Below are positions 24,805 through 31,897 of a DNA stretch of 64,000 bases, one piece after another. Position numbers and translations under genes: made by a program. The first letter of the stretch is position 1, and every line of letters begins with the position of its first letter. Under the pieces are notes generated by a model. It made no database searches. It was not told the DNA's origin and saw only the letters and a list, made by a program, of their open reading frames with translations. This stretch comes from Oscillospiraceae bacterium (GTDB lineage: Bacteria; Bacillota; Clostridia; Oscillospirales; Ruminococcaceae), in contig JALEHK010000039.1 in NCBI GenBank assembly GCA_022770625.1, positions 1 to 64,000 on the forward strand. Reading direction: 5' to 3'.

Positions 24805-26070
24805 TTATTTGATCTTACCGATGTCGTGGCGGTAATGAACGCCCTCAAAGGTGATCTTCTCAGCGGCAGCGTAAGCCTTGCGGAGAGAATCCTCGCGATC
24901 GGTTCCGACTGCGGTGACGCCGAGAACCCGTCCGCCGGCGGTATAGAATGTACCGTTTTCGAGCTTGGTGCCGGCATGGTAAACGGTCACGCCCTCAGCC
25001 TGACCCTTATCGTCAAGGCCGTGAATTTCGTAGCCGCTCTTATAGCTGACCGGATAGCCGCCGGAAGCAAGAACGACACAAGCTGCGGCTTCCTTCGAGA
25101 ACTCGATGTCCAGTTCGCCCAGACGATCCTCGTAGATTGCAAGCATGATCTCCATCAGATCGGTTTTCAGAAGCGGCAGGACAACCTGCGTTTCGGGATC
25201 GCCGAAGCGGCAGTTGTACTCGATGACCTTGGGGCCGTTCGGGGTCAGCATCAGTCCGAAGTAGAGGCAGCCCTTAAACGTCCGACCCTCGGCGTTCATC
25301 GCGTTCATCGTCGGGATAAAGATTTTCTCCATGCACTCGGCAGCAATTTGGGAGGTGTAGTAGGGGTTGGGGGCGATCGTGCCCATACCGCCGGTGTTCA
25401 GACCCTCGTCGTTATCGTTTGCGCGCTTATGGTCTTTGGAGGAGATCATCGGGACGATCGTATGTCCGTCGGTAAAGGAGAGAACCGAAACCTCCGGGCC
25501 GGTCAGGAACTCTTCGATAACGACTCTTCTTCCGGACGCGCCGAATTTTCCTTCACTCATCATCTCATGAACCGCTTCAAGCGCTTCCGCCTCGTCCTGT
25601 GCGATGATAACACCTTTACCGAGCGCGAGTCCGTCGGCTTTGATGACGGCGGGATAGCTGTTCTGCTCCTTCAGATAGGCAACCGCTTTTTCCTCGTCCT
25701 CAAACGTTTCGTAGCGGGCGGTGGGGATGCCGTATTTTTTCATCAGGTTCTTGGAGAAAACCTTGCTCGCTTCGATTACGGCCGCATCGGCGCGGGGGCC
25801 GAAGGAAGGGATGCCCGCTTCTTCAAAGGCATCGACCATACCGGCGGCGAGCGGATCGTCCGGCGCTACAACGACAAAGTCGATCCCGGTTTCCTTCGCG
25901 AAATTGACCATGCCTTCCTTATCCATAACCTTGATCGGGACGCAGTGGGCGACAGCGGCGATTCCGCCGTTGCCGGGCGCGCACCAGATCTCATCGACAA
26001 GAGGACTCTCGAGCAGTTTCAGTACCAGCGCGTGTTCACGTCCGCCGGAACCGATCAAAAGGACTTTCAT
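24805..26070 (-). CDS. purD: Phosphoribosylamine-glycine ligase (GAR synthetase)
   Basis: A 421-residue ATP-grasp enzyme for the second step of purine synthesis (phosphoribosylamine + glycine + ATP to GAR). It begins MKVLLIGSGGREHALVLKL, the PurD Rossmann loop, followed by FGPRADAAVIEASK, the ATP-grasp lysine region YPAVIKADGLALGKGV, and the metal-binding GPKVIEYNCRFGDPETQVVL. Length is normal. It follows the AICAR formyltransferase gene by 42 bases in the purN-purO-AICARFT-purD transcript. Confidence 0.97.
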   Translation of the reverse strand: MKVLLIGSGGREHALVLKLLESPLVDEIWCAPGNGGIAAVAHCVPIKVMDKEGMVNFAKETGIDFVVVAPDDPLAAGMVDAFEEAGIPSFGPRADAAVIEASKVFSKNLMKKYGIPTARYETFEDEEKAVAYLKEQNSYPAVIKADGLALGKGVIIAQDEAEALEAVHEMMSEGKFGASGRRVVIEEFLTGPEVSVLSFTDGHTIVPMISSKDHKRANDNDEGLNTGGMGTIAPNPYYTSQIAAECMEKIFIPTMNAMNAEGRTFKGCLYFGLMLTPNGPKVIEYNCRFGDPETQVVLPLLKTDLMEIMLAIYEDRLGELDIEFSKEAAACVVLASGGYPVSYKSGYEIHGLDDKGQAEGVTVYHAGTKLENGTFYTAGGRVLGVTAVGTDREDSLRKAYAAAEKITFEGVHYRHDIGKIK

Positions 26071-26112
26071 ATCAGTTAAGCTACCTCCGAAATATTTTGT
26101 TGGAACAAAGAA

Positions 26113-27291
26113 TCAGTGATGGAACAGGCGCATACCGGTAAACGCCATCGCGATACCGTATTTGTTGCAGGTATCGATAACGTTGTCGTCACGAATCGAT
26201 CCGCCGGGCTGAGCGATATAGTTAACGCCCGATTTATGCGCGCGCTCGATGTTGTCGCCGAAGGGGAAGAAAGCGTCGCTTCCGAGAGAAACGCCGGTCA
26301 TCGTATCCAGCCATGCGCGTTTTTCCTCGCGGGTCAGAGGTTCGGGCTTGACTTCAAAGAAGTTTTCCCAAGTTCCGTCCGCCAAAACGTCCATATAATC
26401 ATCCGAGATGTAAACGTCGATCGTGTTGTCGCGGTCGGCGCGGCGGATGCCTTTCTTGAAGGGAAGCGCCAAAACCTTGGGATTCTGACGGAGATACCAG
26501 TTATCCGCTTTATTTCCGGCGAGACGGGTGCAGTGTACACGCGACTGCTGACCGGCGCCGACACCGATGGCCTGACCGTCTTTGACATAGCAGACCGAAT
26601 TGGACTGGGTATACTTGAGGGTAATCAGCGAAACGATCAGATCGCGAACCGCTTCCTCGGGGAGCTCTTTATTTTCGGTGACGACATTTTCAAGCAGTTC
26701 TTTATTGATGACGAACTCGTTTCTTCCCTGCTCAAAGGTGATGCCGAAAACCTGTTTGCGTTCGATCGGATCGGGGCGGTAAGCGGGATCGATCTGGACA
26801 ATATTATAATTGCCTTTTTTCTTGGAGCGCAGGATCTCAAGCGCTTCATCGGTATAGCCGGGAGCGATGATGCCGTCGGAAACCTCGCGATGGATCAGCT
26901 TTGCGCAGGACTCGTCGCAGACGTCGGAAAGGGCGATCCAGTCGCCGTAGGAGGACATCCGGTCGGCGCCGCGCGCTCTTGCGTAAGCGGTCGCGATCGG
27001 GGAAAGCTCACCCATATCATCGACGAAGTAAATCTTTTTCAGCGTCTCGCTCATCGGGATAGCGAGAGCTGCGCCAGCGGGAGAAACGTGCTTAAAGGAA
27101 GCGGCGGCGGGAAGGCCGGTCGCCTCTTTCAGCTCCTTGACCAGCTGCCAGGAGTTGAAGGCGTCCAGGAAGTTGATATAGCCGGGTTTTCCGCCCAAAA
27201 CCGTGATCGGGAGCTCGCTTCCGTCTGCCATATAAATGCGGGAAGGCTTTTGATTGGGTTTACATCCGTATTTCAGCGCAAGTTCGTTCAT
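26113..27291 (-). CDS. Stand-alone AICAR formyltransferase
   Basis: A 392-residue enzyme matching only the transformylase part of PurH, which adds a formyl group from 10-formyl-THF to AICAR. Seen are AAASFKHVSPAGAALAIP (the catalytic Lys-His motif), RGADRMSSYGDWIALSD, YTQSNSVCYVKDGQAIGVGAGQQSR and the closing SDAFFPFGDNIERA. The MGS-like IMP cyclohydrolase domain of bifunctional PurH is absent. The missing step is supplied by the adjacent IMP cyclohydrolase gene. The ATG at 27291 has AAAGGA 11 bases upstream; an in-frame ATG 27 bases earlier lacks a site. Confidence 0.93.
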   Translation of the reverse strand: MNELALKYGCKPNQKPSRIYMADGSELPITVLGGKPGYINFLDAFNSWQLVKELKEATGLPAAASFKHVSPAGAALAIPMSETLKKIYFVDDMGELSPIATAYARARGADRMSSYGDWIALSDVCDESCAKLIHREVSDGIIAPGYTDEALEILRSKKKGNYNIVQIDPAYRPDPIERKQVFGITFEQGRNEFVINKELLENVVTENKELPEEAVRDLIVSLITLKYTQSNSVCYVKDGQAIGVGAGQQSRVHCTRLAGNKADNWYLRQNPKVLALPFKKGIRRADRDNTIDVYISDDYMDVLADGTWENFFEVKPEPLTREEKRAWLDTMTGVSLGSDAFFPFGDNIERAHKSGVNYIAQPGGSIRDDNVIDTCNKYGIAMAFTGMRLFHH

Positions 27292-27326
27292 CGTAAGATA
27301 CGTCCTTTCATTGGTCAATGGGTGCG

Positions 27327-28025
27327 TTATGCGTTTTTATTGAGGATCCGGGTCTCCATTTCACCGGTTTCAAGGTCGATGAAAGCGGTATAGAGGGAAA
27401 CTTTATTATCGGGATTGAGGTTATCCCAGAGGAGCTTGGTAAAGCAGTTAATGCAGCCGGTGATCTTAGCCGCGTCAGGTTCACCCTTAAAGGAAGGGAT
27501 GGGATTTCCGTCGCCCTCGTAGGTATGAATAAAGTGAACTACGCCGGGACGGGGATCGGTGTATTCAAAGAAGAAGCGCTGGGTGCTCGACTCGTCGCCG
27601 TCGGCGCTTTTGAGGATCGAGAGGCGGTAATCGCCGTTTCTCTCAACCATACCGCTAATGCGGGGCGTCCAGTTGGGGCCGTCCGGCTCGAAAGTGCGAG
27701 TGCGGAGCGCGTCCTCAAAGCTCTTTCCCTCGCGGATAAACTCCGCAACGGTATCGGTCTGGTCGCCGTTGGTGACGATCAGGCGGTCGCCGACCTTACG
27801 GACGGGGTGGTAGATGATGAGACTGGGGTCGACCATTTTAGAAGGATCGAACGCTTCGGTGCGGATTCCGTCCGGCTCTTCAACAAAAACGCGGTTGCGG
27901 GAATTTTCGCTCCGGCCCATGATAAAGTAGCCGACAACGGCCTTTTTCCCATCCTCGCTCCGGCCGATAACGATGCCGCGCCCGGGATAGCTGTTCTCTC
28001 TAAGCTCTTTTGCAAGATCGATCAT
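27327..28025 (-). CDS. IMP cyclohydrolase, PurO (archaeal-type) family
   Basis: A 232-residue enzyme for the last step to IMP (ring closure of FAICAR). It shows the PurO-like fold signature: NSYPGRGIVIGRSEDGKKAV near the N-terminus, GYFIMGRSENSRNR, LIIYHPVRKVGDRLIVTNGD and NWTPRISGMV. It is unrelated in sequence to the PurH N-domain and complements the neighbouring formyltransferase. AAAGGAG stands 8 bases before the ATG at 28025; an ATG eight codons upstream would span it. It follows purN after a 301-base gap rich in hairpins. Confidence 0.92.
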   Translation of the reverse strand: MIDLAKELRENSYPGRGIVIGRSEDGKKAVVGYFIMGRSENSRNRVFVEEPDGIRTEAFDPSKMVDPSLIIYHPVRKVGDRLIVTNGDQTDTVAEFIREGKSFEDALRTRTFEPDGPNWTPRISGMVERNGDYRLSILKSADGDESSTQRFFFEYTDPRPGVVHFIHTYEGDGNPIPSFKGEPDAAKITGCINCFTKLLWDNLNPDNKVSLYTAFIDLETGEMETRILNKNA

Positions 28026-28326
28026 GATTGCGTCTCCTTTTTGGATCACTGTTTATTTCGAGTATATTTTGAGTCCTGCGGGGCAGGACGGATCAAACGG
28101 ATTTGTAGACCCACTTATGTATGGATTTTTAAAAATTTCTGAGCGATTCTCTCGCCATTAGGTTTTTAAGGTGGTTCTTTATCGCTTTTTTCACCGGCGT
28201 GTAGCCGAGTTTTCACCCACACGAGAGTTTTGACGGTTTTCAAGCCCCACAGAGGGTGCTTGAAAATATCGGTCGCTCCAACCGACAAATCGAAATTCTG
28301 TATGTAAGCTTTGCGCAGAGCAAAGC
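28026..28326. other. Hairpin-rich gap between purN and the IMP cyclohydrolase gene
   Basis: No gene is seen. The stretch has TTTTCAAGC/GCTTGAAAA (28237-28245 and 28258-28266) with an extra CCC/GGG pairing, TCGGT/ACCGA (28269-28273 and 28281-28285), and a perfect palindrome at 28306-28328 overlapping the purN stop. No known riboswitch core was recognised. In a purine operon a gap this long may carry attenuation or processing sites (inference). Confidence 0.5.
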
Positions 28327-28328
28327 TT
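28306..28328. repeat. Perfect palindrome with TTTGC/GCAAA core at the end of purN
   Basis: AAGCTTTGC (28306-28314) and GCAAAGCTT (28320-28328) with GCAGA between. The distal arm overlaps the purN stop codon. It shares its core with the palindromes at 354-370, 21095-21323 and 31763-31785. Confidence 0.75.
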
Positions 28329-28947
28329 AATAGACTTTAGCTATGTTTCCTTCAACGTGGATCTTGCCTTCACAGAAAAGCCGTGCCGCTTTCGGGAGCA
28401 GCTTCCATTCGACATTTTCCATGACCCGCCGCTGAAGCACCTCGGGGGTATCGTCGTTTTCGACCGGAACCGTTCCCTGAAGGATGATCGGGCCGCCGTC
28501 GCAGACTTCGTTGACAAAATGGATGGTCGCGCCGGTCACCTTTACCCCTGCCGCGAGCACCGCCTCATGGACGTGGAGCCCATAGTAGCCCGGGCCGCAG
28601 AAGGACGGGATCAGCGCCGGATGAACGTTCATAATCGCGTTCGGAAATGCCTGCGCCATCTCTTCGCCCAGAATGACCATAAATCCGGCAAGGATCACAA
28701 GATCCGCCTTTTCCGCTTTCAGAAGCTCGACCATCTGATGGGTATATTCCTCTCTCCCGACGCCCTTTTTCGGAAGGGTGACGGTGCGGATGCCATTATC
28801 GGCCGCGCGGGTCAGCGCATAAGCCGACGGAGAAGAAGAAATCACACAACTGATCTTTCCGGGGCCGAGTTCGCCTCGTTTTTCCGCGTCGATCAGTGCC
28901 TGAAGGTTGGTGCCGCCGCCCGACACCAGCACAACGATGTTTTTCAT
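28327..28947 (-). CDS. purN: Phosphoribosylglycinamide formyltransferase
   Basis: A 206-residue 10-formyl-THF-dependent GAR transformylase. MKNIVVLVSGGGTNLQALID is the N-terminal phosphate loop, IMNVHPALIPSFCGPGYYG carries the catalytic His, and GATIHFVNEVCDGGPIILQ holds the catalytic Asp region. The ATG at 28947 follows AAAGGA by 10 bases; the longer frame would cross the promoter at 28984-29012. It is the first gene of a second purine transcript, separated from purM by a terminator. Confidence 0.95.
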   Translation of the reverse strand: MKNIVVLVSGGGTNLQALIDAEKRGELGPGKISCVISSSPSAYALTRAADNGIRTVTLPKKGVGREEYTHQMVELLKAEKADLVILAGFMVILGEEMAQAFPNAIMNVHPALIPSFCGPGYYGLHVHEAVLAAGVKVTGATIHFVNEVCDGGPIILQGTVPVENDDTPEVLQRRVMENVEWKLLPKAARLFCEGKIHVEGNIAKVY

Positions 28948-28983
28948 CTGAACAGGTTCCTTTCCATAAAAAGCCCTATTTAT

Positions 28984-29012
28984 AGTATAATCAATGTCTC
29001 CTGCCCCGTCAA
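28984..29012 (-). promoter_or_regulatory. Promoter of the purN transcript
   Basis: Minus strand TTGACG (29012-29007), 17-base spacer, TATACT (28989-28984). It lies just after the purM terminator and 37 bases before purN. Confidence 0.85.
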
Positions 29013-29047
29013 GAAAAAGTTCCGGCTGCCGGGAGTCATCATGACGC

Positions 29048-29081
29048 AAAAAGGAGTCCCCCGCAATAAAGAGACTCCTTT
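29048..29081 (-). terminator. Intrinsic terminator after purM
   Basis: On the minus strand AAAGGAGTC (29081-29073) pairs with GACTCCTTT (29058-29050), continuing into a T-run. It begins 17 bases after the purM stop. Confidence 0.85.
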
Positions 29082-29097
29082 TGGATTCTAAGCGCGA

Positions 29098-30132
29098 TTA
29101 TTCGAGAATAACGCCCTCGTCGCTTTCGACCAGTTCGCCCAGACGGTAAGCCTCGATGCCCTGTGCCTTCAGCGTTTCAATCGCTTTCTCAGCGTTTTCG
29201 GGCGCAACAACAGCGACCATGCCGACACCCATGTTAAAGGTGTTGAACATATCATGCTCGGAGATGCCGCCTTTTTTCTGGATCAGGTCAAAGATCGGAA
29301 GAACCTTTACGTCCTTGATCGCGATCTTCGCCGCAAGGCCGTCTTTGAGTGCCCGCGGGATATTCTCATAGAAGCCGCCGCCGGTGATATGAGCGACCGC
29401 TTTAACGCTGACCGTCTCAAACAGGTTCAGCATCGGTTTTACATAGATCTTGGTGGGGGTCAGAAGCGTCTCGCCCAGCGATGCGCCCAGTTCGGGAACA
29501 ACGGAGGTAAGGTCGGCGTTTTCGATGTCGAAAACCTTTCTGACCAGCGAGAAGCCGTTGGAATGAACGCCGGTAGAGGGCAGAGCAATCAGCACATCGC
29601 CCGCCTGCTCGGTGTTTTTATCGAGAACTTTGCTGCGGTCAACGATACCGGTCGAATAACCGGCAAGGTCGTACTCATCCTCGGGCATCAGACCGGGATG
29701 CTCAGCAGTCTCGCCGCCGACCAGCTCACATCCGGCCTGAACGCAACCTTCCGCAACGCCCGAAACGATCTCGGCGATCTTCTCGGGGTAATTCTTGCCG
29801 CAGGCGATATAGTCAAGGAACAGAAGAGGCTTCGCGCCGCAGCAGATGATGTCGTTGACGCACATGGCAACGCAGTCGATACCGATGGTGTCATGCTTGT
29901 CCATCATCATGGCAAGTTTGAGCTTGGTGCCGACGCCGTCCGTACCGGAGACGAGAACCGGATGCTCGATCCCGGTCAGGTCAAGAGCAAGCATTCCGCC
30001 GAAGCCGCCGATCTCATCGATACCGGCGCTGGTCTTGGTTCTGGCGACGTGCGCCTTCATCAGTTCAACGGATTTATAACCTGCGGTTACGTCAACACCC
30101 GCAGCTTTATAGCTTTCGCTGTAGCTTTTCAT
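29098..30132 (-). CDS. purM: Phosphoribosylformylglycinamidine cyclo-ligase (AIR synthetase)
   Basis: A 344-residue ATP-dependent enzyme that closes the imidazole ring (FGAM to AIR). Family marks are SYKAAGVDVTAGYKSVELMK, the LVSGTDGVGTKLKLAMMMD loop, GIDCVAMCVNDIICCGAKPL, CELVGGETAEHPG and VAHITGGGFYENIPR. The ATG at 30132 is preferred to the TTG one codon earlier; AAAGGA is upstream. It follows purC by 23 bases and is the last gene before the terminator. Confidence 0.97.
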   Translation of the reverse strand: MKSYSESYKAAGVDVTAGYKSVELMKAHVARTKTSAGIDEIGGFGGMLALDLTGIEHPVLVSGTDGVGTKLKLAMMMDKHDTIGIDCVAMCVNDIICCGAKPLLFLDYIACGKNYPEKIAEIVSGVAEGCVQAGCELVGGETAEHPGLMPEDEYDLAGYSTGIVDRSKVLDKNTEQAGDVLIALPSTGVHSNGFSLVRKVFDIENADLTSVVPELGASLGETLLTPTKIYVKPMLNLFETVSVKAVAHITGGGFYENIPRALKDGLAAKIAIKDVKVLPIFDLIQKKGGISEHDMFNTFNMGVGMVAVVAPENAEKAIETLKAQGIEAYRLGELVESDEGVILE

Positions 30133-30155
30133 CAATTTTATTCCTTTCCGTCGGG

Positions 30156-30866
30156 TTATTCGCCCATCAGTCTTCTCATGACTTCCTGATAAGCTTCTTC
30201 AGCGCCGCCGAGGTCTCTGCGGAAGAGATCCTTGTCCAGATGCGCATGGGTCTTAACGTCCCAGAAGCGGCAGGTGTCGGGGCTGATCTCATCGGCCAGA
30301 ACAAGGGTGCCGTCGGAGGTCTTGCCGAACTCGAGCTTGAAGTCAACGAGGATGATGCCCAGTCCCAAGAGGTACTCTTTCATCATATCGTTTACTTTGA
30401 AAGCGTATTCCTTGATCTGCTCGATCTCTTCGGGAGTAGCAAGGCCGAGAGCGATCGCATGGTAGTCGTTGATCAGCGGGTCATGGAGATCATCGTTTTT
30501 GTAGGAGAACTCGATGGTCGAGATCTTGAGGTCGGTGCCTTCCTCAACGCCGTAGCGCTTGGAGAAGGAACCGGCAGCGATGTTGCGGATAATAACCTCC
30601 AGCGGAACGATGGATACCTTTTTGACAACGGTTTCACGATCGGAGAGCTGCTCGACGAAATGGGTCGGAACACCGACTTTTTCGAGCTTCTGCATCATGA
30701 AGTTGGACATCTTGTTATTGATGACGCCCTTACCGACGATGGTGCCTCTCTTTTTGCCGTCCAGTGCGGTCGCATCGTCTTTATAGGAAACGATGACGAG
30801 GTCGGGGTCAGCGGTAGCGAAAACCTTTTTTGCTTTTCCTTCATAAAGCTGCTCTAATTTTTCCAT
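30156..30866 (-). CDS. purC: SAICAR synthetase
   Basis: A 236-residue ATP-dependent ligase joining aspartate to CAIR. MEKLEQLYEGKAKKVFAT is the family N-terminus, followed by IVSYKDDATALDGKK, PLEVIIRNIAAGSFSKR, KLEFGKTSDGTLVLADE and ISPDTCRFWDVKT. AAAGGATG lies 10 bases before the ATG at 30866; the longer upstream frame overlaps purE and lacks a site. It sits between purE and purM. Confidence 0.97.
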   Translation of the reverse strand: MEKLEQLYEGKAKKVFATADPDLVIVSYKDDATALDGKKRGTIVGKGVINNKMSNFMMQKLEKVGVPTHFVEQLSDRETVVKKVSIVPLEVIIRNIAAGSFSKRYGVEEGTDLKISTIEFSYKNDDLHDPLINDYHAIALGLATPEEIEQIKEYAFKVNDMMKEYLLGLGIILVDFKLEFGKTSDGTLVLADEISPDTCRFWDVKTHAHLDKDLFRRDLGGAEEAYQEVMRRLMGE

Positions 30867-30951
30867 TGTAATCAGACATCCTTTCAGATTTTCAGATTCG
30901 GGGTTCATGATATGGATCAAAGAGGAGAACGCTCCTCCCGGATAGACTTTT

Positions 30952-31449
30952 TTACATAGCGGCGGCTTCCTCAGCGATCCGCTTATCCTTTTCGGCAACG
31001 CCCGCTCTCATCGCTTCCTTATTGGTCTCGAGTTTAGCTGCAAGCGTTTCGTCCGAAAGGGCGAGCATCTGGATTGCGAGGAAAGCTGCGTTCGCGGCGC
31101 CGTTTACTGCAACCGTCGCGACCGGAATGCCGGAGGGCATCTGTACGGTGGCCAAAAGCGCGTCCAGCCCGCCGAGACCGGCCGACTGGATCGGGATCCC
31201 GATGACCGGAAGGGTGGTGTGAGCGGCCAGAACGCCTGCGAGATGCGCTGCCATACCGGCTGCGGCAATAATCACGCCGAAACCGTTTTCCTTCGCGTTT
31301 TTCGCAAACTCAGCGGCTTCTCCGGGCGTGCGATGGGCAGAACAGACATGCACCTCGACCGGAACACCATATTCCTTGAGGGTCGCAACTGCTTTTTTCA
31401 CAACGCTCCAATCGGAGTCGCTTCCCATGATAACGGCAACTTTTTTCAT
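30952..31449 (-). CDS. purE: N5-carboxyaminoimidazole ribonucleotide mutase (class I PurE)
   Basis: A 165-residue enzyme rearranging N5-CAIR to CAIR, normally an octamer. The signature [18 protein letters not shown] is followed by [18 protein letters not shown] (catalytic His), [17 protein letters not shown] and [19 protein letters not shown]. Class I proteins usually need PurK, which is not in the window. AAAGGATGG lies 9 bases before the ATG at 31449. It heads the purE-C-M transcript, with a structured leader of about 200 bases. Confidence 0.97.
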   Translation of the reverse strand: MKKVAVIMGSDSDWSVVKKAVATLKEYGVPVEVHVCSAHRTPGEAAEFAKNAKENGFGVIIAAAGMAAHLAGVLAAHTTLPVIGIPIQSAGLGGLDALLATVQMPSGIPVATVAVNGAANAAFLAIQMLALSDETLAAKLETNKEAMRAGVAEKDKRIAEEAAAM

Positions 31450-31646
31450 CAGAATCCATCCTTTCCAGCGGCTTTCGGCTCCGTACAAACGAAAAAGCCG
31501 CAAACTGAAAAAGCATCAACGCTTTCCCAAAAAAGTTCGCGGCGGGAGCGTCCCCATGGATCGGGAACAGCTCTTCTCAGCCGGCGCCGTATGAGCGCCG
31601 TCACAATGAAATCGGGCGCCCTTGCCATGACAACAAATTCATCTCT
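31450..31646 (-). promoter_or_regulatory. Structured 5' leader of the purE operon
   Basis: From the predicted start near 31646 the RNA can form GTTCCC/GGGGAC around GATCCAT, two GGCGCC elements that can pair with each other, AAAGC/GCTTT followed by a T-run, and an 8-bp GCGGCTTT/AAAGCCGC stem (31501-31494 and 31475-31468) ending just before the ribosome binding site. The guanine, ZTP and PreQ1 core motifs were looked for and not matched. Possibly an attenuator or an untyped riboswitch. Confidence 0.45.
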
Positions 31647-31652
31647 ATTCTT

Positions 31653-31681
31653 ATTCTACATGAGCGCTCCGGATTTTTCAA
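31653..31681 (-). promoter_or_regulatory. Promoter of the purE operon
   Basis: Minus strand TTGAAA (31681-31676), 17-base spacer, TAGAAT (31658-31653). It starts the purE-C-M transcript with a leader near 197 bases. Confidence 0.8.
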
Positions 31682-31762
31682 TACGGATATTTTACAAACG
31701 TATCTATTTATAACAGAGGATTTTCGGTACTTTTTTCGTCCATTTCTTCCAAAAAATCCTGC

Positions 31763-31785
31763 AAAACCTTGCATTTGCAAGTTTT
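31763..31785. repeat. Near-perfect palindrome with TTGC/GCAA core upstream of purE
   Basis: AAAACCTTGC and TGCAAGTTTT surround ATT with one unpaired base. It belongs to the TTGC/GCAA palindrome set of this window. The remaining gap up to uvrC (31786-31897) shows nothing recognisable. Confidence 0.6.
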
Positions 31786-31897
31786 ATCCTGCATTTTAAG
31801 CCGAATCCGGCGAAAAAGCTCCGTTCTTTCCCGAAAAAAGCGGCGAGCAGACTTGCATTTGAATGAATAATCTAAAATCAAGTCCGGTTAAATCCGC

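Noticed and set aside
31450..31646. ZTP or guanine riboswitch upstream of purE
   Set aside because: A GTGACGGCGC stretch recalls part of the ZTP consensus, but the downstream CCGCCTGGGC part is missing; guanine-switch loops are also absent.
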